Origin: Propionibacterium sp.
Lineage (GTDB): Bacteria; Actinomycetota; Actinomycetes; Propionibacteriales; Propionibacteriaceae
NCBI GenBank assembly: GCA_012517405.1
Contig: JAAYVB010000004.1
Span: forward strand, 124,001 to 188,000
Direction of reading: 5' to 3'
DNA: 64,000 bases
Below the pieces are notes generated by a model. The model ran no database searches. It worked only from the letters and a program-made list of their open reading frames with translations, and was not told where the DNA came from. Shown here piece after piece: positions 50,429-60,405 of the stretch; the first letter of the stretch is position 1; each line of letters starts with the position of its first letter. The translations under genes were made by a program, and so were the position numbers.

Positions 50429-52579
50429 TCAGCTACCGGCGGCGAGTGGTTCTGCCCGCCGGGGCACGTAGTTGGTGGTCTGCACGGCGGTATCCAAGAA
50501 GCCCCTTCGAGCACGATATCCGGGCTCGGCGGTCTGATCGTTGGCCGCAACAAGCGGATTCAGCATCAGCGACAGCTGTTCTGATCTCGACAGACGCTCG
50601 AGCACCTGTTCGGACGAACCGTCCACTTCACCGACGAGCGGGGACATCACGAAGCAGTCCTCGTCGCCGTCGTCGACGATGGCGTGGATGCTCAGTTCCC
50701 TGGTGATGGCCTGCTTGATCCACCAGGAGGCGTAGGTGGAAAACTTGAATCCCCTGCGGTAGTCGAACTTCTCGACCGCACGAATGAGCCCGAGATTGCC
50801 TTCCTGGATCACGTCGATGAGGTCAAGACCCTGCTCCGTGTAGCGTTTGGCGATCGAAACGACCAAGCGCAGATTGCTGGTGATCATCAGCTCTCGTGCT
50901 TGTGCGCCCTGGTGGGCGATGCGTTCCAGCACAGCCCGGGGAAAGCGGACATCGCCCACCTGCAAGAGGTGCTGAGCGTACAGCCCCGACTCGATCTCGC
51001 GGCCCAGCCGGACCTCGTCCTCAGCCTCCAGCAACCGATACCGTGCGATGGCTAGCAGGTAGTCGCGGACGATGTCGTCGCTGAGTGGCATGAACCACGA
51101 GTCCGCCGGACCCGCATCGGGCGGAGCCTGTCCCGGTCTCGTTCTACCGCGCCGCCGGGCAACAGCGCCCGGCGCGCTGGTCGCAGCATCCGAGCTGTCC
51201 TCGCGCGGACTGCTGACGATCTGCGGCTGGCCGGGATCGCCGGTCGCCAGAAACTCCAGGAGCCGCGGCACCTCGCTGGCGAGCTCAAGATCGAAGGACT
51301 CCGTCGCAGTGGCCGCCGGCCTCGCGATCTCGTAGAAATCGGGAAGATGATCTTGAGTGAAGGGGTCTTCCACCGTCTGCTTGGCGTAGAGGACGACGAA
51401 CCGCGCCTCCTTGCCCGGCTTGCGACGAAGGACGCGTCCCAGCCGTTGGATCATCTGACGGCGGCTGCGGTTGGTGGCCAGGACGATGCCCAGATCGGCC
51501 TCCGGCACGTCGACGCCCTCGTCCAGCACCCTTGGCGCTGAGATGGCCTGGAGTGATCTGTCACGAAAAAGATCGAGTCGGGCTTCGCGCTGGTCGTTGG
51601 ACATCTCGGAGTGGATCGCCGCCGCGGTGCAGCCGGTGGTCTCGAGCACTTCGGCGACCTGGCGGCTGGCCTCCACGGTCTGGGTGAAGACGATGGTCCC
51701 GGATGATTCATGAATGCTCGGCGTGAGGGCCGCGAGAGCCAGGAGTTTCATCCGGGTGCCCGCAAGCAACTTCCGGCGGTCGGAGAACCGGGCCATGTAG
51801 TGCCGGGCCAGACCGCCGCCGCCGTCGAGTGTGTGGTCCTCGGCGAGCAGCGATACCGCCTTGAGGAATTCACCGATCGGCTCTGCGGGAACGCCGTAGT
51901 GCTTGATCAGCCTGTGTCGCGCCTTGTACAGGTCCTCTTCGATCTCTGCATAGCGAGCCCGCTCGGTATCTTCCAGCGGCACGGCCGCGAAGGCCATCCG
52001 GAACGGCGCGATGAGCTGGTCGCGGGCCGCCCGCGGGTAGTCCAGATCGAAGCAGATGTCACCGAAATAGCTCCGCAGAATGCGATCGCCGTCATCATCG
52101 CGGGCGACAGTCGCCGAGAGTCCGAGCCGCCGCGGGTACTCGGGACGCAGCGCGAGGGCGAATGCCTGCGCGCCGTAGCGGTGGCATTCATCGGCGACCA
52201 GGAGCCCTTCTTCGCCCCGCATGAGCGCGGGCTTGCGGTACGCCGACTGCACTGTCATGACGAGCACCTGCCAGGCCAGAGGACTCCGGATGTCATCGCT
52301 GACGCGCGCACCGGGCAACAGATCCCTCAGGGTGGCCAGCCATTGCTGCACCAGAACAAGGCTGGGGACGATCACCACCGCGCGCATGCCGTCGTCCAGC
52401 GCCTCGGCGACCGCCGCTGCACCGACTCGGGTCTTTCCCGCTCCGGTCACGGCTTGCACCATGCCTGACCGGTTCTGCCGCCGCCAGGCACCGAGGGCTT
52501 CGCGCTGCCAGTCGTACAGCGAGATCTCCGCGCGTGCCGGCCCGGCAGGTTGCAGCACGCCGCCTGCGATGCGAAGCAC
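50429..52579 (-). CDS. SF2 helicase fused to a partial sigma-70 factor (regions 1.2-2.4)
   Basis: A single 716-residue frame. Residues about 18-400 are an SF2 DEAD/DEAH helicase: Walker A VTGAGKT (44-50), DECH (130-133), SAT (155-157), QRLGRVLRR (378-386). Residues about 445-495 are a Pro/Arg-rich linker. Residues 500-630 match the primary sigma factor core: region 1.2 ([19 protein letters not shown]), 2.1 ([12 protein letters not shown]), 2.2 ([20 protein letters not shown]), 2.3 ([11 protein letters not shown]) and 2.4 (IKQAITRE). Gln623 and Thr626 correspond to the -10-reading residues of sigma-70. Regions 3 and 4 are absent; the last 85 residues are unlike any sigma segment. It may bind RNA polymerase core through region 2 and bring a helicase or translocase to it. 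Divergent from the next gene. Confidence 0.85.
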   Translation of the reverse strand: MLRIAGGVLQPAGPARAEISLYDWQREALGAWRRQNRSGMVQAVTGAGKTRVGAAAVAEALDDGMRAVVIVPSLVLVQQWLATLRDLLPGARVSDDIRSPLAWQVLVMTVQSAYRKPALMRGEEGLLVADECHRYGAQAFALALRPEYPRRLGLSATVARDDDGDRILRSYFGDICFDLDYPRAARDQLIAPFRMAFAAVPLEDTERARYAEIEEDLYKARHRLIKHYGVPAEPIGEFLKAVSLLAEDHTLDGGGGLARHYMARFSDRRKLLAGTRMKLLALAALTPSIHESSGTIVFTQTVEASRQVAEVLETTGCTAAAIHSEMSNDQREARLDLFRDRSLQAISAPRVLDEGVDVPEADLGIVLATNRSRRQMIQRLGRVLRRKPGKEARFVVLYAKQTVEDPFTQDHLPDFYEIARPAATATESFDLELASEVPRLLEFLATGDPGQPQIVSSPREDSSDAATSAPGAVARRRGRTRPGQAPPDAGPADSWFMPLSDDIVRDYLLAIARYRLLEAEDEVRLGREIESGLYAQHLLQVGDVRFPRAVLERIAHQGAQARELMITSNLRLVVSIAKRYTEQGLDLIDVIQEGNLGLIRAVEKFDYRRGFKFSTYASWWIKQAITRELSIHAIVDDGDEDCFVMSPLVGEVDGSSEQVLERLSRSEQLSLMLNPLVAANDQTAEPGYRARRGFLDTAVQTTNYVPRRAEPLAAGS

Positions 52580-52733
52580 TTCGTGACCCCCCGACTCTGG
52601 GTTCTGCGACCTTGGTTCTGGGGCATCACGTTAGCCCGCATCCCTGACGTTTTCCGCAGTGCAGCCGGTGGCGAACGGCGATCCGGGCGGCCGTGGCTGG
52701 GTACAGTCAAAGTATCAACTACAAGGAGGAGCC

Positions 52734-53822
52734 ATGACCGACTGGGCGGGGGACGCGAAGAACGCTTCGACCGACGGAGAGTTCGTGCGCGATGCCAGGT
52801 ACATCAGCGACCGAATCGTTGCCTCGATACCCGCCGGATCCGGCCCGCAGCCGATGCCGGGCACCGATGGCCGGGTGGGTGAACTGCTGTGGCCGGCCGA
52901 GCCCGGACGCTATCGGCTGATGGCTGCTCGCGCCTGCCCGTGGGCGCACCGGGCGGTCATCGTCCGCCGTCTGATGGGCCTGGAGGACGCCTTCTCGCTC
53001 AGCCTCGCCGCGCCCACCCACGACGTCCGATCCTGGAACTACGCCGGCGTCTACCCCGATGGTCTCGACCCCGTCCTCAAGATTCCGCGCCTGCAGGACG
53101 CCTACTTCGCCCGTATCCCCGACTACCCGCGCGGCATCACCGTGCCCGCGATGGCCGAAATCGTCTCAGGCAAGATCGTCACCAACGACTTCGATCAGAT
53201 GACCATCGACTTCATCCGCGAATGGGGCGCCTACCAGCGGGCCGGCGCCCCCGATCTGTATCCCGACGAGCTGGTCGACGAGATCGAATCAGTCAACGAA
53301 CTGATCTACCCGAAGATCAACAACGGCGTCTACAAGTGTGGTTTCGCGGGCAGCCAGGAGGCCTATGACAAGGCCTATCGCGAGCTCTGGGAGGCCCTGG
53401 ACCTTGTCACCGGCAGACTGTCCGAGCGGCGTTACCTGGTCAGTGATCACCTCACGCTGGCCGATATCCGCCTGTTCACCACGCTGGTGCGTTTCGACCC
53501 GGTCTACCACGGCCACTTCAAGTGCAACCGCTCCAAGATCACCGAGATCCCGGTGCTGTGGGGCTACCTACGCGATCTCTTCCAGACCCCGGGCTTCGGT
53601 GACACCGTCGACTTCGTCCAGATCAAGCAGCACTACTACATCGTCCACACCGACATCAATCCGACCAAGATCGTGCCGCTGGGTCCCGATCTGTCGGGTC
53701 TGCTCACCCCGCATGGACGAGAAGCGCTCGGCGGCACACCCTTCGGGGACGGCACCGCTCCCGGCCCGGTACGCCCGGACGAGCAGCCGACCGCCGGGCA
53801 CAATCCGCTGTACCCCGCCTGA
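52734..53822 (+). CDS. ECM4/YqjG-type glutathionyl-hydroquinone-reductase-like protein
   Basis: The 362-residue protein has the hallmark ACPWAHRAVIVRRLMGL (active Cys in CPWAHR), FQTPGF and YYIVHTDINPTKIVPLGP at the C-terminus, all typical of the xi-class GST family that reduces S-glutathionyl- or mycothiolyl-hydroquinones. In mycothiol-making actinobacteria the thiol partner is likely mycothiol. AAGGAGGA precedes ATG 52734. About 150 bp lie between it and the divergent helicase-sigma gene. Confidence 0.9.
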   Translation: MTDWAGDAKNASTDGEFVRDARYISDRIVASIPAGSGPQPMPGTDGRVGELLWPAEPGRYRLMAARACPWAHRAVIVRRLMGLEDAFSLSLAAPTHDVRSWNYAGVYPDGLDPVLKIPRLQDAYFARIPDYPRGITVPAMAEIVSGKIVTNDFDQMTIDFIREWGAYQRAGAPDLYPDELVDEIESVNELIYPKINNGVYKCGFAGSQEAYDKAYRELWEALDLVTGRLSERRYLVSDHLTLADIRLFTTLVRFDPVYHGHFKCNRSKITEIPVLWGYLRDLFQTPGFGDTVDFVQIKQHYYIVHTDINPTKIVPLGPDLSGLLTPHGREALGGTPFGDGTAPGPVRPDEQPTAGHNPLYPA

Positions 53823-53841
53823 GCGGGCCGGCCGCGACCTG

Positions 53842-54147
53842 TCAGCCGAACAGCGCGTCACCGCTCTGGTTGTCCAGTCCCGGATGGCCGTCGAAGCGCA
53901 CGACGCCCACGGCGACAGTAGCGGGGACGGCGGCTTTGATCTGGGCGGTTCCGTTGATGCCGAACCCACCGCACAATTCGATGGCTGCAATCCCCTGCGA
54001 CACCAGGTCCTGCGCGGCGGCCACCGAGTCGGCGTAGTTCTGCGCACCGACCACCGTCAGATCGACCCCCGGCGTCGAGACCGTCTGCCGATCGGTCTGC
54101 CAGTTGGCGCCGGGAGCAAGGAAGATGAATGCAGCCTTCAGTTTCAT
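53842..54147 (-). CDS. DUF6506-type small protein
   Basis: The 101-residue protein (MKLKAAFIFLAPGANWQTDR, QTVSTPGVDLTVVGAQNYAD, and IAAIELCGGFG) resembles a small alpha/beta family of unknown function found in actinobacteria and firmicutes. GGAGAGG gives a good ribosome site seven bases before ATG 54147. It converges on the reductase gene. No catalytic motif is evident beyond the conserved ELCGGFG. Confidence 0.72.
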   Translation of the reverse strand: MKLKAAFIFLAPGANWQTDRQTVSTPGVDLTVVGAQNYADSVAAAQDLVSQGIAAIELCGGFGINGTAQIKAAVPATVAVGVVRFDGHPGLDNQSGDALFG

Positions 54148-54360
54148 GACCTCTCCTTTGAAGTCGCCCACGCGTCCGGTCGCGTACGCATCAATCAGTA
54201 CACCAGATCTCGCCTACCCCCGCGGAGGATCATGACTGTTCGGGCGACCCGGGCGACTCGAAGACGAAGGTCGTGAAGAACTGGCAGATCTGAGCTAAGG
54301 TCATGAACCTATGTCGCTTCCCAATGTGCTGACCATGCTCCCCGCAACCGCAGTGCATTC

Positions 54361-56118
54361 ATGAGCGGCGCAGCCTTCGACCGGCTCTCGCCGGCCTTCC
54401 CGCAACGCGCTCCGTGGGGTACGTCCGCGCGGCTGCGTGCCTGGCAGGCCGCGGCGCTGCAGATCTATCGCGACCGCGATCCCCGCGACTTCCTGGCTGT
54501 GGCCACACCGGGAGCAGGCAAGACGACCTTCGCGCTGCGCGTCGCCGCGGAACTGCTCAACGCCAAGACCGTCAGCCGGATCATCGTCGTCGTGCCGACC
54601 GAGCACCTGAAGACCCAATGGGCGGACGCAGCCGCCAAGGTGGGTATTCAGCTCGATCCGTCGGGCACCGGCACCCGCCGTGGGCGCTCGCGCGAGTTCG
54701 ATGGTGTCGCGGTCACCTACGCAGGCGTGGCCGTGCGCGCCTGGCACTACGAGGCGGTGACGCTGGCCACCCCCACGCTGGTGATCTTCGACGAGATTCA
54801 CCACGCGGGTGATTCGCGCAGCTGGGGCGATGCGATCCGGGACGCGTTCGGGCATGCCACCCGCAGGCTGGCGCTCACCGGAACCCCCTTCCGCAGCGAC
54901 GAGACCCCGATCCCCTTCGTCAGCTACGACGAGCAGCCGGACGGCTCGCTGATCAGCCGGGCCGACTATGTCTATGGCTACGCCGAGGCCTTGCGAGACC
55001 ATGTCGTGCGTCCGATCGTCTTCATGAACTACGGCGGACCGATGCGCTGGCGCACCACCAGCGGCGATGAGATCGCGGCCAACCTCGGTGAGGTGATGAC
55101 CAAGGATCTCACCTCCCAGGCGTGGCGCACCGCCTTGGACCCGAAGGGCGAGTGGATCGGCTCGGTGCTGCGTGCTGCGGACCGCCGGCTGAGCGAGGTG
55201 CGCCGCCACCTGCCGGACGCCGGAGGCCTGGTGATCGCCGCGAACCAGCGGACCGCAAGGGCATATGCCCGTCTGCTGGAGCAGATCTGCGACGTGAAGC
55301 CGACCCTGGTGTTGTCGGACGATGCCAGCTCGTCGGGCAAGATCGAGCAGTTCGCCGGTGACGAGTCACGGTGGATGGTCGCGGTGCGGATGGTCTCCGA
55401 GGGCGTCGACGTGCCGCGGTTGGCGGTCGGGGTCTACGCGACCTCCACGTCGACCCCGTTGTTCTTCGCGCAGGCGGTCGGGCGCTTCGTCCGGGCCCGC
55501 CGGCGCGGTGAGCTGGCCACCGTCTTCCTGCCGACCGTACCGATCATCCTGGCCCACGCCGCCTCCATCGAGCGTCAGCGCGATCATGTGCTGGGTCGCC
55601 CCAAACACCAAGACGCGGTCGACATCTGGGCCGAGACCGAAGCCCTGATGGAGCGGGCGAACAAGCAGGAGCAGGCATCCGACGATCTGCTCAACGAGTA
55701 CGAGGCGGTCTCATCGGAGGCGATCTTCGATCACGTTCTGTTCGACTCCCAGGCCTACGGCATGCATGCCGCCCCGACAAGCGACGACGAGGCGGACTAT
55801 CTGGGTCTACCCGGCTTGCTGGAGCCGGATCAGGTGGCTCACCTGCTCGAGGAGCGGCAGCGCCGGCAGACCGTACGGCATGAGCGGACGATGCGCCGGG
55901 ACAAGGTGCCGCCCGAACAGGCGCTGCACCGCCAGCTCGCCGACAAACGCAAGGAACTCAACTCACTGGTCGCCCAGTACGCGAGGCTCAAGGGCACTCC
56001 GCATTCGCATGTGCACGCGGGGCTTCGCCGTGAATGCGGCGGTCCGCCGCTCGGCCAGGCCAGCTTGGACCAGGTGGATGCCCGGATCCGCACCATCAAA
56101 CGTTGGCTCGGCCGCTGA
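54361..56118 (+). CDS. DEAD/DEAH box SF2 helicase
   Basis: The 585-residue helicase has Walker A TPGAGKTTF (about 49-57), DEIHH (motif II), LTGTPFR (motif III), SEGVDVPRL and QAVGRFVRAR (motif VI). The last 130 residues are helical, with a GTPHSHVHAGLRRECG segment typical of this actinobacterial helicase family. The role is unknown, probably nucleic-acid repair or RNA processing. It is distinct from the sigma-fused helicase 2 kb away. No operon partner. Confidence 0.9.
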   Translation: MSGAAFDRLSPAFPQRAPWGTSARLRAWQAAALQIYRDRDPRDFLAVATPGAGKTTFALRVAAELLNAKTVSRIIVVVPTEHLKTQWADAAAKVGIQLDPSGTGTRRGRSREFDGVAVTYAGVAVRAWHYEAVTLATPTLVIFDEIHHAGDSRSWGDAIRDAFGHATRRLALTGTPFRSDETPIPFVSYDEQPDGSLISRADYVYGYAEALRDHVVRPIVFMNYGGPMRWRTTSGDEIAANLGEVMTKDLTSQAWRTALDPKGEWIGSVLRAADRRLSEVRRHLPDAGGLVIAANQRTARAYARLLEQICDVKPTLVLSDDASSSGKIEQFAGDESRWMVAVRMVSEGVDVPRLAVGVYATSTSTPLFFAQAVGRFVRARRRGELATVFLPTVPIILAHAASIERQRDHVLGRPKHQDAVDIWAETEALMERANKQEQASDDLLNEYEAVSSEAIFDHVLFDSQAYGMHAAPTSDDEADYLGLPGLLEPDQVAHLLEERQRRQTVRHERTMRRDKVPPEQALHRQLADKRKELNSLVAQYARLKGTPHSHVHAGLRRECGGPPLGQASLDQVDARIRTIKRWLGR

Positions 56119-56123
56119 GCGCC

Positions 56124-56858
56124 CTATTCGGCGGCACGGCGGGCCCGGCGGGGCGGCTCCTGGACCTCGAACTCGGGCTCGTCCCACAAGGACGCATCGG
56201 CCGCGGTGCCCCGGCGCGGCTGCGGCCAAGCACCCCGCGGACGCAGTTGATCGGCACCCTCGGTCGGATCGAAGAAGACCTCGGGTTCGGGTTCGGGCTC
56301 CGGTTCGCCGGCCGGCTGCGCCGCGGCAGGAGGCTGGACGGCGAACAGCCCGCGATCGTGCAGGTCGGTGTCTCGCACGAACGCCACCAGGGCCGCCACC
56401 AGTCCCACGAAGCCGGCGCACAGCATCGCGACGCGTGCCGCGCTGCGCACCCCGGTGAGCATGTCGAACAGCGCGAATCCGGTAGCCGTACCGAAAGCGG
56501 CGATCACCACCAGATCGACCCACGGCCACCTGCTGATCATCGCGGTCCGGCGTCCACTGCCGAAGATCAGAGCCCGCAGATGCCAGATCAGCAGGCTCCC
56601 GCCCAGGGCAATCGCCGTTACGGTGACTGCAGACGCCGCGTCCAGCTTGGCCGCCAGTGACAGCCCGGCCACCAGCAGCACCAGTGCCGAGACCAGCAGT
56701 GCGACCAGGAGGATCAGCGTGATGGTCAGGGAAGGTGGGGGCCCGTAGTCCTCGAGCACGACCACGGGCTCGGATTCGGCCTCAGGCACGGCCGCTTGAT
56801 CGACCGTGTCGTAGCCGGCCGCCTCATCAATTGAGGGGGTCGCAGGTTCTTCGCTCAC
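56124..56858 (-). CDS. Four-helix membrane protein of unknown function
   Basis: The 244-residue protein has an acidic N-terminus (about 55 residues), four or five hydrophobic helices (LTITLILLVALLVSALVLLV, VTVTAIALGGSLLIWHLRAL, WVDLVVIAAFGTATGFALF, VAMLCAGFVGLVAALVAFV) and a Pro/Glu-rich cytoplasmic tail (EPEPEPEPEVF). I do not recognise the family. GTG 56858 preceded by GGGAGGA is the likely start. It follows the DUF4352 gene by 66 bases on the same strand and ends tail to tail with the helicase. Confidence 0.7.
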   Translation of the reverse strand: MSEEPATPSIDEAAGYDTVDQAAVPEAESEPVVVLEDYGPPPSLTITLILLVALLVSALVLLVAGLSLAAKLDAASAVTVTAIALGGSLLIWHLRALIFGSGRRTAMISRWPWVDLVVIAAFGTATGFALFDMLTGVRSAARVAMLCAGFVGLVAALVAFVRDTDLHDRGLFAVQPPAAAQPAGEPEPEPEPEVFFDPTEGADQLRPRGAWPQPRRGTAADASLWDEPEFEVQEPPRRARRAAE

Positions 56859-56924
56859 TGGGGTCCTCCCTTGCCTGAGATTCATGGTAGTTGAGCGAAC
56901 CGCAGGCAAGCCGGAACGGCGCTA

Positions 56925-58190
56925 TCAAGCAGGAATAGTCACAGATCCCAACTCGTCGAAGCCATCGCCGACCTGCAGCGTCATCTCGTCGGCAGGCACC
57001 ACGAAGTAGATCCAGCCCGATACCTGATCGCCCTCGACGACCTCGGCGCAGCCCAATTCGGGACGATAGGTGACCTCGGGGCCGACAAAGTCGTACTCGT
57101 ACTCGGTGCCCTTGGCGTCAATCACGGTGAAATCCATCGGGCAGACATGGATGGTGCCCTCCGCGGTGCTGATCCGCCCCTTGACGCCGAGCATCTGCGC
57201 CCCGGTGTCTCCGGTGAACCAGGCAGCCCCCACCACGGTGATCTGGCCCTTGCCCGAGTAGCTGTCCACATCGAACGACCGGTTCAACTCGATCGGTGGC
57301 GTGACCGGATCGACCGGTCCATCGCCGGGGATGGACACCCGAGTGGCCTGCTCCTCGAAGCTCTCGAAGACGAACGTCATGTCGGCCCTCGGCGCTTCGA
57401 AGATCACCCAGCCGGTCATCGTCTCGTTTTCGGCCAGATAGCCGATCTCGAACTGGGGGTACTCGTCCTCGATCCGGGAGTTGTAGCCGAAGGTGTAGCG
57501 TCCGCCGTCGGCATCGGCGAGGTATGCACCCACCGGGCTGTAGCGCACGGTGCCCGCCACCGATTCGAACTGCACCTGCACCGCCAGGTACGAATAGCCC
57601 GCGGGTATCTGGCGTCCGGCGATCGGGTCCACCCACTGCGCGTCCAGCACGGTGATCAGGCCGATGCCGTCGGGGTCGAGGAACTCGGCGGTCTCACCCA
57701 TCTGCACGGTGGGCGCCATCCCGGCACGCGGATCAGTACCGTTCCGGGTGACCTGCCACGGCGGATTGCGGGTGCTCTGCTGGTGCGGAATCGCAGGTGT
57801 TGCGGTGGTCGTCGGGTCGTTCGTCCGGGTGGTCTGCGCGCTGGTCGCCGGCGCCGGAATCTGGACAGGGGCAGGGTCGCGGCCGGCCACGAACCAGACG
57901 GTTGCCAACACCAGGGCGAGCGCGATCGCACCGACCACCGGCCAGCCGCCGAGTTTCGCGCGTTGCCCGCCTTCGGGGATGCCGACCTGGGGTCGGGCAG
58001 CGGTGTCGGGACGATAGGGCGTGCCAGTTGCCGGATACCGTTGTGCCGCGCCCGGGTACTGGGGGGACGGCGAGGCGTCGCCGGGTGTGTCCTGGCCAGG
58101 CTGCCAGCCCTGCATCGGCCGATATCCGGCCGGTGGCGCAAAGTCCGGACCGGCGTGCTCGTGTGGTCCCTGCCCGGTCTGCTCGTCCAT
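56925..58190 (-). CDS. Membrane-anchored protein with two DUF4352-like domains
   Basis: The 421-residue protein has a Pro/Gln-rich cytoplasmic N-terminus (about 85 residues), one membrane helix (WPVVGAIALALVLATVWFVA), and a Thr-rich linker. Two extracellular immunoglobulin-like domains of the DUF4352 type follow (YSYLAVQVQFESVAGTVRYS and GWVIFEAPRADMTFVFE; then GWIYFVVPADEMTLQVGDGF). Such domains occur in surface proteins and telokin-like modules with unknown ligands. Probably cell-envelope associated. Confidence 0.75.
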   Translation of the reverse strand: MDEQTGQGPHEHAGPDFAPPAGYRPMQGWQPGQDTPGDASPSPQYPGAAQRYPATGTPYRPDTAARPQVGIPEGGQRAKLGGWPVVGAIALALVLATVWFVAGRDPAPVQIPAPATSAQTTRTNDPTTTATPAIPHQQSTRNPPWQVTRNGTDPRAGMAPTVQMGETAEFLDPDGIGLITVLDAQWVDPIAGRQIPAGYSYLAVQVQFESVAGTVRYSPVGAYLADADGGRYTFGYNSRIEDEYPQFEIGYLAENETMTGWVIFEAPRADMTFVFESFEEQATRVSIPGDGPVDPVTPPIELNRSFDVDSYSGKGQITVVGAAWFTGDTGAQMLGVKGRISTAEGTIHVCPMDFTVIDAKGTEYEYDFVGPEVTYRPELGCAEVVEGDQVSGWIYFVVPADEMTLQVGDGFDELGSVTIPA

Positions 58191-58266
58191 CGGCCCTCCC
58201 TACTTTGCCCCTGAATGTAACGCAGACCAGTTCGGCAACCCTCATCGACTCGATCACACTGGAGGA

Positions 58267-58656
58267 ATGAATGTCATCTTGCGCGTCATCGCGACCGCCA
58301 TCGCCGTGTGGGTCGCGGCGCTGCTGCTACCGGGAATCTCGGTGCAGACCCAGGACGACACGGGCTCGGCGGCAGTCACGTTTCTCCTGATCGCAGTCGT
58401 CATCGGACTGGTGAACACGATCGTCAAACCCATCGCCCAGGTATTGAGCGGCTGCTTCATCATCCTTACCTTCGGGCTGTTCCTGCTGGTGGTGAATGCC
58501 GCCATGTTGATGCTGAGCTCGTGGTTGTGCGCCCAGCTGGGCGTCGGTTTCGCGGTGGACGGTTGGGGAACCGCACTGATCGGATCGATCATCGTCAGCG
58601 TCATCAGCGGTCTCATCAACGGCATCACCGGCGCCGGCAAGCAGAACGGCCGATAG
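58267..58656 (+). CDS. Phage-holin-superfamily-IV (DUF360-type) membrane protein
   Basis: The 129-residue protein has four hydrophobic helices and the PIAQVLSGCFIILTFGLFLL region typical of the mycobacteriophage-holin IV family, which is chromosomal and not phage-bound in most actinobacteria. It may act in membrane homeostasis; the function is unproven. GGAGG is immediately before the ATG (58261-58265), unusually close, so the start might be slightly downstream. The glnS start follows 24 bases after its stop. Confidence 0.8.
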   Translation: MNVILRVIATAIAVWVAALLLPGISVQTQDDTGSAAVTFLLIAVVIGLVNTIVKPIAQVLSGCFIILTFGLFLLVVNAAMLMLSSWLCAQLGVGFAVDGWGTALIGSIIVSVISGLINGITGAGKQNGR

Positions 58657-58680
58657 CTCCAGCCGATAGGATTCCTCAGT

Positions 58681-60378
58681 ATGAGTGAGTCTGTGTCCAC
58701 AACCCCCGTGTCCTCGTCCTCGGGAGCCAACGATTTCATCAGCGACATCATTCGCGCTGACAACGAACAGGGCACCTATTCCGGACGAGTGCAGACCCGC
58801 TTCCCACCCGAGCCGAACGGCCAGCTGCACATCGGGCATGCCAAGGCCATCACGGTCGATTTCGATTCGGCGCAGAACTACGGCGGAATCTGCAATCTGC
58901 GATTCGACGACACCAATCCCGATACCGAGGAAACCGAGTTCGTCGACGCGATCATCGCCGACCTGCGCTGGCTGGGCTTCGAGCCTGCGAACGTCTTCTA
59001 CGCCTCCGACTACTTCGAGCAGCTCTACGAATGGGCCGAGTACCTGATCGGCAAGGGGCTGGCCTATGTCGACGAACAGGACGGCGAGACGATCTCCGCG
59101 CAGCGCGGCGGCTACGGCAAACCCGGCATCGACTCACCCTTCCGTGACCGTCCGATCGAGGAGAACCTCGACCAGTTCCGCCGCATGCGGGCCGGCGAAT
59201 ACGCCGACGGCTCACGGGTGCTGCGCGCCAAGATCGACATGAACGACGAGAATATGCAGCTGCGTGATCCGGTGCTCTATCGCATCCGCCGCGGTCACCA
59301 TCACCGCACCCACGACGCCTGGGTGATCTACCCGACCTACGACTGGGCGCACGGTCAGTCGGACGCGATCGAGGGTGTGACCCACTCGCTGTGCACGCTG
59401 GAGTTCGTCAGTCATCGTCCGCTCTACGACTGGTGCCTGGAGCAGCTGCCGCTGCCTTACGAGAAGCCCAAGCAGATCGAGTTCGCCCGCCTGGAACTGA
59501 CTCACACGGTGACGTCGAAGCGCCGGCTGGCGAAACTGGTCACCGAAGGCATCCTGGACGGCTGGGACGATCCGCGGATGCCGACCCTGGCGGGCTTGCG
59601 CAAGCGCGGCTACCCGGCCTCGGCGATCGTCGCCTTCTGCCGCGACATGGGAGTGTCGAAGACCAACGCCCGGCATGCCATCGAGGAACTGGAAAGCTAT
59701 GTGCGCCGCGATCTCAACAAGATCGCCCAGCGCCGCATGGCGGTGCTGCACCCGATCAAGCTGACCATCACCAATTGGCCGGCCGGCCAAGTCGACTACT
59801 TCGATGTCATGAACAATCCGGAGCACGCCGACGACGGCACCCGCAAGGTCGCCTTTACCGGCGAGCTGTACATCGAGGCCGAGGATTTCGCCGAAGTGCC
59901 ACCGCCGAAGTTCTACCGGCTCTCGATCGGACGCGAGGTGCGCCTGCGTGGCGCCTACTTCGTGACCGCCACCGACGTGGTGACCGACGACCAGGGCAAC
60001 GTGGTCGAGGTGCTGGCTACCTATGATCCGGCCAGCCAGGGCGGCAACTCACCCGACGGACGCAAGGTCAAGTCGACGATCCACTGGGTTTCACGGCCGC
60101 ATGCCGTCGAGGCGTCCGTGGCCCTCTATGACCGGCTGTTCACCACGGCTAATCCCGGTGAGGCCACCGGCGAGCCATTGGACGACCTGAACCCGGCCTC
60201 ACGCGTGCTGCTGAACGGATGCCAGGTCGAGGCCGCGCTGACCGAGACCGCGCCGGGCGAGGTCGTCCAGTTCGAGCGGCTGGGCTATTTCGCCGCCGAT
60301 CCGGATCGTCCGATGCACTTCCACCGCACGGTGGGTCTGCGCGATGAGTGGGCGGCCATCCAGAAACGTCGGCGCTGA
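58681..60378 (+). CDS. glnS: Glutaminyl-tRNA synthetase
   Basis: The 565-residue class I enzyme has PPEPNGQLHIGHAK (HIGH at 50-53) and VTSKRRL (KMSKS equivalent, about residue 280), with YPTYDWAHGQSDAIEGVTHS between, a GlnRS/GluRS discriminating region. The C-terminal anticodon-binding beta-barrels are complete. It charges tRNA-Gln directly. Many actinobacteria lack GlnRS and use GatCAB instead, so this gene was probably acquired from the gamma-proteobacterial/deinococcal lineage of GlnRS. Confidence 0.95.
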   Translation: MSESVSTTPVSSSSGANDFISDIIRADNEQGTYSGRVQTRFPPEPNGQLHIGHAKAITVDFDSAQNYGGICNLRFDDTNPDTEETEFVDAIIADLRWLGFEPANVFYASDYFEQLYEWAEYLIGKGLAYVDEQDGETISAQRGGYGKPGIDSPFRDRPIEENLDQFRRMRAGEYADGSRVLRAKIDMNDENMQLRDPVLYRIRRGHHHRTHDAWVIYPTYDWAHGQSDAIEGVTHSLCTLEFVSHRPLYDWCLEQLPLPYEKPKQIEFARLELTHTVTSKRRLAKLVTEGILDGWDDPRMPTLAGLRKRGYPASAIVAFCRDMGVSKTNARHAIEELESYVRRDLNKIAQRRMAVLHPIKLTITNWPAGQVDYFDVMNNPEHADDGTRKVAFTGELYIEAEDFAEVPPPKFYRLSIGREVRLRGAYFVTATDVVTDDQGNVVEVLATYDPASQGGNSPDGRKVKSTIHWVSRPHAVEASVALYDRLFTTANPGEATGEPLDDLNPASRVLLNGCQVEAALTETAPGEVVQFERLGYFAADPDRPMHFHRTVGLRDEWAAIQKRRR

Positions 60379-60405
60379 CCGCTTGCGGGCGCCTACGATC
60401 GGGGT

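Noticed and set aside
58267-58656. Prophage indicated by the holin-family protein
   Set aside because: No phage genes surround it; this family is chromosomal in many actinobacteria.
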